Source: an uncultured Collinsella sp.
GTDB lineage: Bacteria; Actinomycetota; Coriobacteriia; Coriobacteriales; Coriobacteriaceae
DNA: 24,241 nucleotides
NCBI GenBank assembly: GCA_900541885.1
Contig: UQKW01000031.1
Location: 1 to 24,241 of the forward strand
Direction of reading: 5' to 3'
Within the stretch, counting starts at the first letter, position 1; every line of letters begins with the position of its first letter. A program made the translations under genes and the position numbers. This document shows, piece by piece, positions 8,213 through 17,504 of this stretch. A model generated the notes under the pieces. It was not told the origin of the DNA. It saw only the letters and a list, made by a program, of their open reading frames with translations, and searched no databases.

Positions 8213-9655
8213 ATGGACCAGACCGTACCCGCATACGCCGCCGAGGTGGCCGATTACGGGCGCAGCCGCGACCCCGAGCCGGGTGAGGGCGCGCTCGTAA
8301 AGAGCGTACGTCCCGAATCGCCCGCATGGGATGTGGGTATCGAGCCGGGCATGCGCGTGGTGACGGTCAACGGCGAGCAACTTACCGACATGATCGTGTG
8401 GCTCTGGGAGGCCGATGACGATACCGTCGAGTTGGAGGTTTTCGACCCGCGCGACGACACCGTCACCCCCGTCGAGCTCGACCGCTTCCCAGGAGAGGAC
8501 TGGGGCTTGGAGTTCGATGGGCCCATCTTCGACGGCATGCGCACCTGCGTGAACGCCTGCGTGTTCTGCTTTATGACCATGCTGCCCAAGGGCGGCCGCT
8601 CAACGCTGTATATTCGCGACGACGACTACCGCCTGAGCTTTTTGCAGGGCAACTTCGTCACGCTCACGAACCTCACCGACGAAGATGTTCAAAACGTCAT
8701 CCAGCGCAACATGAGCCCCATGAACGTGTCGGTCCATGCCGTGAGCCCCGACGTCCGTCGCCGCATGATGGGACGCAACGCCCAGCGCGGCATGGACGTG
8801 CTCGAGGCCATCATGGCCGCCGGCATCGAGATCCACGCGCAGATTGTGTTGTGTCCCGGCATGAACGACGGCGAGGAGCTGCAAAAGACCCTGCGCTTTT
8901 GCGAGGAACACGAGCAGATCACGAGCCTGGGCATCGTGCCGCTGGGCTTTACCAAGCACCAGAATCGCTTTACCTGGTCATACAGCGACAAGCCCGAGCT
9001 GGCACGCGAGACCATTGCCATGATCCGTCCCTACCAGGATCGTGCCTACGAACGCTTTGGCCGCCACACCTTCCAGATGAGCGATGAGTTCTATCTGGAC
9101 GCCGGCATCGAACCTCCCGAGGCGGACTTTTACGACGGCTATCCGCAGTATTACGACGGCATCGGCATGATCCGCTCGTATCTGGACGAGACCGATGACG
9201 TACTTGCCGCCGACGCCGAGCGTCTGGCCCGCGTCCGTGCTGGCATCGCTGGGCGCAACCAGCGCCTCCTGTGCCTCTCCGGCGCCAGCGCTCGCGATAC
9301 GGTCGCGCGTTTTGTGGAATCGCCGCAGGGCCTTGCCGGCACTGTCACGGCCATCAGGAACCGCTACTTTGGCGGCAACGTGGACGTGACCGGCCTCATC
9401 GTCGCAAGCGATATCCTAGAGCAGCTTCCGCAAGACCTGTCGGGGGTTATGCTCTTTGTGCCTAAGCTCATGTTCAACGCCGACGGTATGACCCTTGACG
9501 AGTATCATCGTGACGAATTACTCGCAAACCTTACCGGTCGCGGCGCCGAGGTTCATGTGGTATCGACCATGCCACATGAGCTGCTCGATACCCTGGAGTA
9601 CATCCTTGGCATAACGCCCGCCAATTCAACTATTCCCGCTGACCCTACCCATTAA
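8213..9655 (+). CDS. DUF512 / PDZ and radical-SAM-like FeS protein
   Basis: This is a 480-residue protein of the DUF512 family. An N-terminal PDZ-like domain (VKSVRPESPAWDVGIEPGMRV) is followed by a radical-SAM-type cysteine motif C-VNA-C-VF-C with CX3CX2C spacing near residues 110-117. The conserved family block LSFLQGNFVTLTNL and a C-terminal DUF512 domain come next. Known relatives are annotated as NifB/MoaA-like FeS oxidoreductases with undefined substrates. I chose the ATG at 8213, two bases after ispH, because AAGGAG at 8193-8198 lies upstream; the extension to 8108 would be inside ispH. Its place between ispH and der is common in Gram-positives. Biochemical function is unknown. Confidence 0.85.
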   Translation: MDQTVPAYAAEVADYGRSRDPEPGEGALVKSVRPESPAWDVGIEPGMRVVTVNGEQLTDMIVWLWEADDDTVELEVFDPRDDTVTPVELDRFPGEDWGLEFDGPIFDGMRTCVNACVFCFMTMLPKGGRSTLYIRDDDYRLSFLQGNFVTLTNLTDEDVQNVIQRNMSPMNVSVHAVSPDVRRRMMGRNAQRGMDVLEAIMAAGIEIHAQIVLCPGMNDGEELQKTLRFCEEHEQITSLGIVPLGFTKHQNRFTWSYSDKPELARETIAMIRPYQDRAYERFGRHTFQMSDEFYLDAGIEPPEADFYDGYPQYYDGIGMIRSYLDETDDVLAADAERLARVRAGIAGRNQRLLCLSGASARDTVARFVESPQGLAGTVTAIRNRYFGGNVDVTGLIVASDILEQLPQDLSGVMLFVPKLMFNADGMTLDEYHRDELLANLTGRGAEVHVVSTMPHELLDTLEYILGITPANSTIPADPTH

Positions 9656-9665
9656 AGGAGAGCAG

Positions 9666-11000
9666 ATGAAACCTATCGTCGCCGTCGTCGGACGCCCCAA
9701 CGTGGGCAAGTCCACGCTCGTTAACCGCCTGGCCCAGACCTCGGACGCCATCGTCCACGAGTCCCGCGGCGTCACGCGCGACCGCTCGTATCACACGGCC
9801 GATTGGAACGGCCGCGAGTTCACCATCGTCGACACGGGCGGCATCGAGCCGCTCAAGAGCGATGACGTCTTTGCCACATCCATCCGTGACCAGGCCCTCG
9901 CCGCCGCCGAGGAAGCCGCCGTCATCCTGTTTGTGGTCGACGGCCGCACCGGCGTCACCGAGGAGGACGAGTCGGTCGCCCGCATGCTCAAACGCTGCGA
10001 CAAGCCGGTCTTTCTGCTGGTGAACAAGCTCGACAACCCCGATCGCGAAAACGACAGCATCTGGGAGTTCTATTCGCTCGGCATCGGCGAGCCCACGCCG
10101 CTCTCGGCCCTGCATGGCCACGGTACGGGCGACCTGCTCGATGACATCGTGGCCCTGCTTCCGGAGGAAGAGGACGAGGTCGCCGATGAGTTCCCCGACG
10201 CGCTGAACGTAGCCATCATCGGCCGCCCCAATGCCGGTAAGTCATCGCTGTTCAATCGTATCCTAGGCGCCGACCGCTCTATCGTGTCCAACATTGCCGG
10301 AACCACGCGCGACGCCATCGACACCGTCGTGGAGCGCAACGGTAAGCACTACCGCATGGTCGATACCGCGGGCATCCGCAAGAAGAGCACTGTGTACGAG
10401 AACATCGAGTACTACTCCATGGTCCGCGGCCTGCGCGCCATCGACCGCGCCGACGTGGCACTGCTCGTCGTCGACGCCTCCGTGGGCGTTACGGAGCAGG
10501 ACCAGAAGGTCATGGGTCTTGCCATCGAGCGCGGCTGCGCCATCGTGGTGCTGCTCAACAAGTGGGACCTGCTCGACGATGACCGCAAGCGCGAGGCCTG
10601 CATGGAGACCGTCGACCGCCGTCTGGGCGTCATGGCTCCCTGGGCCCAGTACCTGCGCATCTCAGCCCTGACCGGCCGCAGCGTCGAGAAGATCTGGGCA
10701 ATGGTAGACGCCGCCGAGAAGACGCGCTCGCAAAAGATCAGCACCTCGCGCCTCAACACGTTCCTCACCGACCTGCGCGAGTTCGGTCATACCGTGGTGG
10801 ACGGCAAGCGCCGCCTGCGTATGCACTACGTGACCCAGACGGGCGTCAACCCGCCGACGTTCACGTTCTTCGTCAACCACAGTGACCTGGTCAACGACAC
10901 CTACCAGCGCTACGTGGAGAACCGCATGCGCTCGACCTTCGACTTTGCCGGCACGCCCATTCGACTCTTCTTTAGGAAGAAGGAGCAAAAGGATGCATAA
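9666..11000 (+). CDS. der: ribosome biogenesis GTPase Der (EngA)
   Basis: This is a double GTPase needed for 50S subunit maturation. G domain 1 has GRPNVGKST near residues 9-17, DTGG and NKLD. G domain 2 has GRPNAGKSS near 186-194, DTAG and NKWD. The C-terminal KH-like domain follows, with RLRMHYVTQTGVNPPTFTFFVN typical of the family. The length of 444 residues is normal. The ribosome site AAAGGAGA precedes the ATG closely. The stop codon overlaps the start of plsY by 8 bases, suggesting coupled translation. Confidence 0.96.
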   Translation: MKPIVAVVGRPNVGKSTLVNRLAQTSDAIVHESRGVTRDRSYHTADWNGREFTIVDTGGIEPLKSDDVFATSIRDQALAAAEEAAVILFVVDGRTGVTEEDESVARMLKRCDKPVFLLVNKLDNPDRENDSIWEFYSLGIGEPTPLSALHGHGTGDLLDDIVALLPEEEDEVADEFPDALNVAIIGRPNAGKSSLFNRILGADRSIVSNIAGTTRDAIDTVVERNGKHYRMVDTAGIRKKSTVYENIEYYSMVRGLRAIDRADVALLVVDASVGVTEQDQKVMGLAIERGCAIVVLLNKWDLLDDDRKREACMETVDRRLGVMAPWAQYLRISALTGRSVEKIWAMVDAAEKTRSQKISTSRLNTFLTDLREFGHTVVDGKRRLRMHYVTQTGVNPPTFTFFVNHSDLVNDTYQRYVENRMRSTFDFAGTPIRLFFRKKEQKDA

Positions 11001-11676
11001 TCCGATTCTTCTGACCGCCATCTGCGCCGTGGTCTCGTTCTTTATCGGGGCGGTTCCGTTTGGTCTGATCCTGGGCCGTGTGTTCAACCACACGGACATT
11101 CGCAAGGCGGGCTCCGGCAACATCGGCACCACCAACGCACTGCGTGTGGCCGGTCCCAAGGTGGCCGCGCTCACCCTGCTGCTCGACTGCCTTAAGGGCG
11201 CCATCTGCGTCCTTATCGCGCGTCCGCTCATCGCGAGCGTGGGCTATGGCTTCCCCGTGAGCATCATGGCCCCCGGCGCCGCCGGTGACTGGATGATCGG
11301 CGTCATTTGCCTGGCTGCCGTGTGGGGACACATCTTCTCGCCCTACCTTAACTTCCACGGCGGCAAGGGTATCGCCGTGGGCTTGGGCGTGATTCTTGCC
11401 TGGTACTGGCCCATTGGTCTGTCGCTGCTGGGCATGTTTATCGTGGCCGTCGCCATCACCAAGTTCGTGTCGGTGGGCTCGCTTGCCGCGGCTATCGGCC
11501 TTCCCATCGCTGCCTGCGCGGTCTTTCCGTACAGCAGCCTAGGACTTAAGTTTTGCATGGCGATGATCGGCATCACCGTGGTGTGGGCCCATCGCGCGAA
11601 CATCAAAAAGCTCATGACCGGTAAGGAGTCCAAGCTCTCGTTTACCAAGCGCGTCACCGAACCCGATGATAAGTAG
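10993..11676 (+). CDS. plsY: glycerol-3-phosphate acyltransferase PlsY
   Basis: This is an integral membrane enzyme that acylates glycerol-3-phosphate from acyl-phosphate, the first step of phospholipid synthesis. The 227-residue protein has several hydrophobic helices and the conserved loops: GSGNIGTTNALRVAGPK (motif 1) and FHGGKGIAVGLG (motif 2, Gly-rich phosphate loop). The start at 10993 overlaps the end of der and follows AAGAAGGAG. A longer frame back to 10882 is a shadow of der. gpsA, which supplies glycerol-3-phosphate, follows after 9 bases. Confidence 0.94.
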   Translation: MHNPILLTAICAVVSFFIGAVPFGLILGRVFNHTDIRKAGSGNIGTTNALRVAGPKVAALTLLLDCLKGAICVLIARPLIASVGYGFPVSIMAPGAAGDWMIGVICLAAVWGHIFSPYLNFHGGKGIAVGLGVILAWYWPIGLSLLGMFIVAVAITKFVSVGSLAAAIGLPIAACAVFPYSSLGLKFCMAMIGITVVWAHRANIKKLMTGKESKLSFTKRVTEPDDK

Positions 11677-11685
11677 GAGAGAGTC

Positions 11686-12693
11686 ATGAATGTTGCGCTG
11701 ATTGGCTCTGGCTCCTGGGGAACCGCCGTCGCCGGCCTTGCCGCCGCGCGAGCCGAGCGCGTGACCATGTGGGCCCATAGCGAGCAGACGGCCGCCGGCA
11801 TCAATGGCGAACACCGCAACCCCCGCTACCTTGTGGACTACGTGCTGCCCGGCAACTCCGTCGCCACGACCGAGCTCGTGCAGGCGCTCGACGGCGCCGA
11901 GGCCATCATCTTTGCCGTTCCTTCGACGCACCTTCGCAGCGTGTGCCACCAGGCCGCGCCCTTTATCGCCGCCGATACCCCAGTGCTCTGCCTCACCAAG
12001 GGCATTGAGCCCGAGTCCGGCCTGCTCATGAGCGAGGTCATCGCCAGCGAGATCGGCAACGAGGCGCGTGTGGCGGCACTCTCGGGCCCCAACCATGCCG
12101 AAGAGATCTGCCGCGGCGGGCTTTCTGCCGCCGTCATCGCCAGCAAAGACCCGCAGATAGGGGAGACCTTTAAGGACCTGCTCCTATCCACGGCCTTCCG
12201 CATCTACCTGACGCAGGACATGACCGGCGTCGAGGTCTGCGGCGCCATGAAAAACGTCATCGCCATCGTGTGTGGCATTTCCGCCGGCTCCGGCGCGGGC
12301 GACAACACGCTCGCCCTTATCATGACGCGAGGTCTGGCCGAGATCAGCCGTCTGGTGCATGCCCGCGGCGGCCAGGCCATCACCTGCATGGGCCTTGCCG
12401 GCATGGGCGACCTCATTGCCACCTGCACTTCGGAGCATTCGCGCAACCGCACCTTTGGCTACGAGTTTGCCCACGGCGTGTCGCTCGACGAGTATCAGGA
12501 GCGCACGCATATGGTGGTCGAGGGCGCCGTCGCGGCCCGCAGCGTCAGCGAGCTTGCCCGCTCACTGGGCGTAGACATTCCGCTCACCTTTGCCGTGGAG
12601 CAAACGCTCTACAACGGTGTTACTTTGGATAGGGCGCTCGAGATTCTCACCGACCGCGTCCCCTCTCAAGAGTTCTACGGACTCACCGACTAG
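11686..12693 (+). CDS. gpsA: NAD(P)-dependent glycerol-3-phosphate dehydrogenase
   Basis: This reduces dihydroxyacetone phosphate to sn-glycerol-3-phosphate for phospholipid synthesis. The 335-residue protein begins with the nucleotide-binding motif GSGSWGTA (residues 7-14). It contains SGPNHAEEI, the substrate-domain block GAMKNVIAIVCGISAG with the catalytic-region Lys, and GLAGMGDLIATCTSEHSRNR. The ribosome site GGAGAG lies just upstream. Pairing with plsY puts substrate supply and the first acylation step side by side. Confidence 0.95.
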   Translation: MNVALIGSGSWGTAVAGLAAARAERVTMWAHSEQTAAGINGEHRNPRYLVDYVLPGNSVATTELVQALDGAEAIIFAVPSTHLRSVCHQAAPFIAADTPVLCLTKGIEPESGLLMSEVIASEIGNEARVAALSGPNHAEEICRGGLSAAVIASKDPQIGETFKDLLLSTAFRIYLTQDMTGVEVCGAMKNVIAIVCGISAGSGAGDNTLALIMTRGLAEISRLVHARGGQAITCMGLAGMGDLIATCTSEHSRNRTFGYEFAHGVSLDEYQERTHMVVEGAVAARSVSELARSLGVDIPLTFAVEQTLYNGVTLDRALEILTDRVPSQEFYGLTD

Positions 12694-12711
12694 CGCAGAA
12701 AGGCTACTACC

Positions 12712-13383
12712 ATGGGTTCCATCAAAATCGCTCCGTCCGTCCTTTCGGCCGACATGGCCAACCTGAAGGGCGAGCTCGACAAGATCGCCGGTGCCGACTA
12801 CGTGCACTTCGACGTCATGGACGGCCACTTTACCGGCAACCTCACCTTTGGCGTTGACATCCTTAAGGCCGTCAAGCGCTCCACCAACGTGCCGGTCGAC
12901 GCGCACCTGATGGTGTCGAACCCCGACGAGACCGTCGATTGGTACGCCGATGCCGGTGCCGACATGATCACCGTGCACTACGAGGCCTCCACGCACCTGC
13001 ACCGCACGCTCACGCATCTGCAGCAGCGCGGCATCAAGGCCGGCGTGGTGCTCAACCCCGCCACCCCCGTGTGCGTACTCGAGAGCATCATCGACGTCGT
13101 CGATATGGTGCTGCTCATGAGCGTGAACCCCGGCTTTGGCGGCCAGAGCTTTATCCCGGGCACCATTGCCAAACTGCACGAGCTCAAGGCCATGTGCGAG
13201 CGTCACGGCGTTTCGCCTCTCATCGAAGTCGATGGCGGTATCTCTTCCAAGAACATCGCCGAGGTCGTCAAGGCTGGCGCCAACGTGCTCGTCGCAGGTT
13301 CCGCCGTATTTAAGTCCGAAGATCCCGCTGCCGAGGTTGCGCTGCTGCAGAAGCTGGGCAACGAGGCCGCACAGGAGGCATAA
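12712..13383 (+). CDS. rpe: ribulose-phosphate 3-epimerase
   Basis: This interconverts ribulose-5-phosphate and xylulose-5-phosphate in the pentose phosphate pathway. The 223-residue TIM barrel shows IAPSVLSADMANL at the start, the metal/catalytic motif HFDVMDGHF, DAHLMV, the phosphate-loop region MSVNPGFGGQSF, and the second catalytic Asp in EVDGGI. A purine-rich AGAAAGG precedes the ATG. The length is typical. It follows gpsA by 18 bases and is the only obvious central-carbon gene in this run. Confidence 0.95.
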   Translation: MGSIKIAPSVLSADMANLKGELDKIAGADYVHFDVMDGHFTGNLTFGVDILKAVKRSTNVPVDAHLMVSNPDETVDWYADAGADMITVHYEASTHLHRTLTHLQQRGIKAGVVLNPATPVCVLESIIDVVDMVLLMSVNPGFGGQSFIPGTIAKLHELKAMCERHGVSPLIEVDGGISSKNIAEVVKAGANVLVAGSAVFKSEDPAAEVALLQKLGNEAAQEA

Positions 13384-13389
13384 AACCTT

Positions 13390-14566
13390 ATGACCGCAGG
13401 TCAAAACCGCATACCCGTGAATCTTGACTATGCCGCCTCGACGCCCATGCGCGTCGAGGCGCCTTGCGCAGCGCGAGTACGACGACAGCGAGCTTGCCGG
13501 CGTCAACCCCAACTCGCTGCATTCGCTCGGCCGCAAGGCCGCTGCACGCCTGGAAGTGGCGCGTCGCGAGATTGCCCGCAGCTTTGGCGCGCGCGTTCGC
13601 CCGTCCGAGATTGTTTTGACCAACGGCGGCACCGAAGCCAACCAGCTGGCGCTGCTCGGTCTTGCCGAGGGCGCTCGTCAGCGCGATCGCAAGCGTAACC
13701 GCGTGATCGTATCTGCCATCGAGCACGATTCGATTCTGGACAACCTGCCGCTGCTGCGTGCTGCCGGCTTTACCGTCGACCTGGTGCAGCCCTGCCGTGC
13801 AGGTTATATTGAGCCTGCCGCGCTGAGCGACTTGCTCGGCGACGACGTGGCGCTCGTGAGCATCATGGTTGCCAACAACGAGACCGGCGTGGTGCAGCCC
13901 ATCCGCGAGCTGACCGCGGCCGCGCATACCGTGGGCGCTCTGTTCCACACCGATGCCATCCAGGGCTATCTGCACATTCCGCTCGATGCCGCCGAGCTGG
14001 GCGTCGATGCTATGACCGTTGCCGCGCACAAGATCGGCGGCCCCGTGGCATCCGGCGCACTCTACCTTAAGAACCGCACGCCGCTGCGTCCGCGCATCTT
14101 TGGCGGTGGACAGGAAGCCGGACGTCGTGCCGGCACGCAGGACCTGCGCACGCAGCTGGCCTTTGCCGCTGCCGCCCGCACGTTGGCGCCCCGCGTGGCC
14201 CAGGAGCGTACGACGCTGCAAGCTCTTTCCGACAAGCTCTACGCCACGCTTACGGCTCATCCGCGCATTCACGCCACCATGGGCGACTATGCGCATGCCG
14301 ATCGTCTGCCCGGCATGGTGTCGATCTACATTGACGGCATGGACTCCGAGGAGCTCATCATCAAGCTCGACGCCGCCGGCTTTGAGGTATCGGCAGGCTC
14401 GGCGTGCTCGAGCGGCAGTATGGACCCCAGCCACGTTTTGAGCGCGATGGGCATCGGTCGCGAGCAAGCTCTCGGCGCTCTTCGCATCTCGTTCGATGAC
14501 CGCGTGAACCCAGCCGATCTGGACGACTTTGCCCAAGCGCTGCTGACGATCGTGGGTGCCGCATGA
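13390..14566 (+). pseudogene. cysteine desulfurase (NifS/IscS type), frameshifted near the N-terminus
   Basis: This is a PLP enzyme releasing sulfur from cysteine for FeS clusters and tRNA thiolation. The first ~23 codons from ATG 13390 give VNLDYAASTPMRVEA, the expected family N-terminus. The rest (AQREYDDSELAGVNPNSLHSLGRKAA onward) is in the next frame. The break lies at about 13459-13475, within GGCGCCTTGCGC. Removing one base restores a continuous 391-residue protein. Downstream residues are intact: NNETGVVQ, HTDAIQGY, the PLP lysine in AAHKIGG and the catalytic cysteine in SAGSACSSG. The stop overlaps the NIF3-like start by 4 bases. It could be a real mutation or a sequence error; an alternative start such as TTG 13424 would give a protein without the proper N-terminus. 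Confidence 0.75.
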
Positions 14567-15372
14567 TCGTCGCCGAGCTCGAGCGCGCTCTGCTGGCACG
14601 CTATCCAAAGACGGACGCCGAGCCCTGGGACCACGTAGGCTTATCCGTGGGCGACCCTGCCACCGAGATTGCCGGCGTGGCCTGCGCACTCGATGCGACC
14701 GAAGCCAATGTGCACCGTGCTTTCGAGGCCGGTGTCAACGTGCTGCTGACGCATCATCCTGTCTATATCAAGGCGCCCGAGGCGTTTTGTCCAGCGGATG
14801 CCACTCGCCCCCAGTGCAGCGCGGCACTCTATGAGGCGGCCCGTTGCGGCGTGAGCATCATATCGCTCCACACCAACCTGGACCGCTCGAACGAAGCCCG
14901 TGTCTGCCTGAGCAAGCTGCTGGGTGCCGCACTCGTGAGCTCACTGGAGCACGTGGACGACCCCGAGGCAACCGGCCTGGGCGCGCTTGCAACGCTCAAC
15001 GACCCGTGCACGCTGCGCGATCTTGCCACCCGTGCTGCCACGGCCTTCGGCAGCGACCCGCGTGTGTGGGGCGAAGCCGATCGCCCGTGCCGCACCGTCG
15101 CCATTTTGGGCGGCTCCCTGGGCGACTTTGGAGAGCTCGCCATCGCCGCGGGCGCGGACGTTGTCGTGACGGGCGAGGCGGGATACCACGTGGAGCAGGA
15201 CCTCGCTCTGCGCGGTCTGGGCGTCATCTTGCTCGGCCACGACCGCTCCGAGGAGCCGTTCGTTGATATATTGATGAACTCTGCAGTTGACGCCGGGGTC
15301 AACCCCCGTCATGCGATTAAAATACTGAACCCTTGCCAATGGTGGACTGTGACAAAAGGAGAGAATTTATGA
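14563..15372 (+). CDS. NIF3-like dinuclear metal centre protein
   Basis: This is a 269-residue member of the NIF3/YbgI/DUF34 family, which forms hexameric rings with a two-metal site. Visible ligand motifs are LLTHHPVY, SLHTNLDRS and, near the C-terminus, LGHDRSEEPF. The ATG overlaps the cysteine desulfurase stop (ATGA). The stop overlaps the next gene's start, again in an ATGA, pointing to coupled translation across three genes. A zinc-ribbon coiled-coil gene next to a NIF3 gene is a recurring pair in Gram-positives. A precise biochemical role is not established; GTP cyclohydrolase-like and metal-handling functions have been suggested for the family. Confidence 0.88.
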   Translation: MIVAELERALLARYPKTDAEPWDHVGLSVGDPATEIAGVACALDATEANVHRAFEAGVNVLLTHHPVYIKAPEAFCPADATRPQCSAALYEAARCGVSIISLHTNLDRSNEARVCLSKLLGAALVSSLEHVDDPEATGLGALATLNDPCTLRDLATRAATAFGSDPRVWGEADRPCRTVAILGGSLGDFGELAIAAGADVVVTGEAGYHVEQDLALRGLGVILLGHDRSEEPFVDILMNSAVDAGVNPRHAIKILNPCQWWTVTKGENL

Positions 15373-16088
15373 GCGCCGGCGCTACGCTACTCAAGCTGCA
15401 ACAGATCGATTCGGAGCTCGCCCGCAACAAGAGCGAACTTGCCAATATGCCGGAGCTCAAGGAGCTCGCTTCCAAGCGCAAGACCTATGTGAAGCTCAAG
15501 TCCGAGATGACCAAGCTCTACGCCCAGCGCAAGGATCTGGACATTGAGCTCGACGATCTCAACACCACCGAGATCCAGACCAATAACGCCATCGAGGCCG
15601 CTAAGAAGCGCCACGTTGACGGCTCCGACTACCGCGAGGTACAGGACCTGGAAAACGAGCTCGCCACCCTGGCCAAGCGCCTGGACAAGATTGAGCACAC
15701 CCGCAAGGATGTCGTTGTCGCCCATAAGGAGGCGCTCGACCGCGAGACCCGCGCACAGGCAATTATCGCCAAGTTCGAGGAGGGCGTGAAGGCCGATACC
15801 AAGGCCGCCCGCACTAAGGCTGCCGACCTGCAGGCTCAGATTGACGCCGCCACTAAGGAACGCACCGCGCTTGCCGCCACTCTGCCGGCCGACGTGCTCA
15901 CCGACTACGAGCGTCTGCTCAAGCAGTTCCGCGGCCTGGCCGTCGAGACCATCCAGGGCAACATCCCCACAGTCTGCCACACCGCGCTGCAGGCATCGTC
16001 CATGAGCGACCTCAACCACGACGGTAGCGAGATTACGCACTGCCCGTACTGCCACCGCCTCCTGGTACTCCCGAGCAAGGAAGCTTAA
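15369..16088 (+). CDS. coiled-coil protein with C-terminal C4-type zinc ribbon
   Basis: This is a 239-residue protein. Residues ~5-175 form a long charged coiled coil (for example KLQQIDSELARNKSELANM), followed by a C-terminal zinc-ribbon-like segment. The second Cys pair is intact in HCPYCHRLL. The first normally reads CxxC, but here only one Cys is visible (PTVCHTAL), with nearby His residues. The start at 15369 is set by AAAGGAGAG and the ATGA overlap with the NIF3-like gene; an upstream in-frame ATG at 15333 is inside that gene. Relatives are conserved across actinobacteria and Firmicutes with unclear function, possibly nucleic-acid or RNA-related. Confidence 0.85.
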   Translation: MSAGATLLKLQQIDSELARNKSELANMPELKELASKRKTYVKLKSEMTKLYAQRKDLDIELDDLNTTEIQTNNAIEAAKKRHVDGSDYREVQDLENELATLAKRLDKIEHTRKDVVVAHKEALDRETRAQAIIAKFEEGVKADTKAARTKAADLQAQIDAATKERTALAATLPADVLTDYERLLKQFRGLAVETIQGNIPTVCHTALQASSMSDLNHDGSEITHCPYCHRLLVLPSKEA

Positions 16089-16091
16089 ACG

Positions 16092-17303
16092 ATGGCGGCA
16101 TCCAACAATTCAATGCAACTTGAGGGAAAAACGATCCTGCTGGGCATTACCGGCGGGATCGCCGCCTATAAGTCGTGCAATATCGTGCGCCTGCTGCAAA
16201 AGCGCGGTGCGCGCGTCAAGGTCGTTATGAGCGAGCATGCCACGGAGTTTGTGGGCCCGCTCACCTTCCGTGCGCTCACCAACGAGCCCGTTGCCGTGGG
16301 CCTATTCGACGATCCCTCCGACCCCATCCACCACATTTCGCTGGCGCAGGAACCCGACCTGGTGGTCGTGGCGCCCGCGACGGCCAATATCATCGCCAAG
16401 ATGGCCACCGGCATCGCCGATGACCTTATCTCCACCACGCTGCTTGCAACGCCGCAACCCATCGTGATCGCACCCGCTATGAACAACGGCATGTGGAAGG
16501 CGCCGGCGACGCAGGCCAACATGGCCACGCTGCGCGAGCGCGGTGTCCATGTTGTGGGACCCGGCAGCGGCTACCTTGCCTGCGGCGACGTGGACACGGG
16601 ACGCATGAGCGAGCCCGAGGACATCGTCGAGGCTGTCTGTGAGGTGCTCAAACCCGTGCCTCAGGACCTGGCAGGCAAGCGCGTCGTCATCACTGCCGGC
16701 CCCACGCACGAACCAATCGACCCGGTGCGATTCATTGGCAACCGCTCATCAGGCAAGATGGGCATCGCCCTGGCAGGGGAGGCCGCTCGCCGCGGTGCTG
16801 CGGTCAAGCTTGTGCTGGGACCGACATCGCTCAATGTCCCCCGCGGCGTGGAGTGCGTGCGCGTGCAGACCGCCGCTGAAATGCTGCAGGCAGCGCTCAG
16901 CGCCTTCCAGACGGCCGATGCGGCAATTTGTGCGGCCGCCGTCGCCGACTATACCCCCGCCACCCCTGCGGACCATAAGCTCAAAAAGGCCAACGAACGC
17001 CTGGATCGCATCGAGCTTGTCGAAACGGTCGATATTTTGGCCGAGCTCTCGCGCCAGAAGGGCGAGCGGTGCGTAATCGGATTTGCGGCCGAGACCGATA
17101 ACGTTGTCGAGTACGCCGAGCGCAAATTGGCCCGCAAGGGCTGCGATGCCATTATCGCCAACGATGTCTCGCGCGCCGATTCGGGCTTTGGAACCGACAC
17201 TAACAAGGCCTGGATTGTGAGCACAACGGGTACGCAAGAACTTCCCGTGCTAACAAAACCCCAGCTCGCAGATACAATTTTGGACTTGCTTCAAAATTTA
17301 TAA
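16092..17303 (+). CDS. coaBC: bifunctional phosphopantothenoylcysteine decarboxylase / phosphopantothenate-cysteine ligase
   Basis: This catalyses two successive steps of coenzyme A synthesis. The N-terminal CoaC flavoprotein half shows GITGGIAAYK, the catalytic His in DPIHHISLAQ, the PAMNNGMW motif, and the active cysteine in GYLACGDVDTGRM. The C-terminal CoaB half shows VITAGPTHEPIDPVRFIGN, SSGKMG, and FAAETDN. The length of 403 residues is normal. I use the ATG at 16092, with AAGGAAG about 9 bases upstream; ATG 16113 is an alternative. It is the last gene of the plus-strand run. No obvious terminator separates it from the tRNA gene, whose promoter lies 8-40 bases beyond the stop. Confidence 0.95.
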   Translation: MAASNNSMQLEGKTILLGITGGIAAYKSCNIVRLLQKRGARVKVVMSEHATEFVGPLTFRALTNEPVAVGLFDDPSDPIHHISLAQEPDLVVVAPATANIIAKMATGIADDLISTTLLATPQPIVIAPAMNNGMWKAPATQANMATLRERGVHVVGPGSGYLACGDVDTGRMSEPEDIVEAVCEVLKPVPQDLAGKRVVITAGPTHEPIDPVRFIGNRSSGKMGIALAGEAARRGAAVKLVLGPTSLNVPRGVECVRVQTAAEMLQAALSAFQTADAAICAAAVADYTPATPADHKLKKANERLDRIELVETVDILAELSRQKGERCVIGFAAETDNVVEYAERKLARKGCDAIIANDVSRADSGFGTDTNKAWIVSTTGTQELPVLTKPQLADTILDLLQNL

Positions 17304-17311
17304 AAAAGTTC

Positions 17312-17341
17312 TTGCACAAGTCTAAAGTTTCGGGTTAATAT
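17312..17341 (+). promoter_or_regulatory. probable sigma-70-type promoter of the tRNA-Pro gene
   Basis: TTGCAC at 17312-17317 matches a -35 box. TAATAT at 17336-17341 (overlapping TATACT at 17339-17344) matches a -10 box. The spacer is 18 bases for the first choice. The segment is markedly AT-richer than the flanking gene, and the tRNA starts about 40 bases downstream. Assignment is by consensus only. Confidence 0.6.
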
Positions 17342-17383
17342 ACTCCCTGTTGCGAGCGAGAGCAGAGCAACAAACATTAGCTT

Positions 17384-17460
<77 letters not shown>

Positions 17461-17469
17461 GAAGTTTGC

Positions 17470-17504
17470 AGGTCAGGCACCTAGTGCCTGACCTTTTTTG
17501 TTTT
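17470..17504 (+). terminator. rho-independent terminator after tRNA-Pro
   Basis: This is a perfect 11-base-pair stem (AGGTCAGGCAC / GTGCCTGACCT) with a 3-base CTA loop. It is followed immediately by a T-rich run (TTTTTTGTTTT) on the plus strand. It begins 10 bases after the tRNA CCA and ends transcription of the tRNA and possibly the upstream run. Confidence 0.93.

Noticed and set aside
13388..14689. Long minus-strand open frame of 433 codons opposite the cysteine desulfurase
   Set aside because: Arg/Ala/Gly-rich shadow without domain features; the plus strand carries clear PLP-enzyme motifs.
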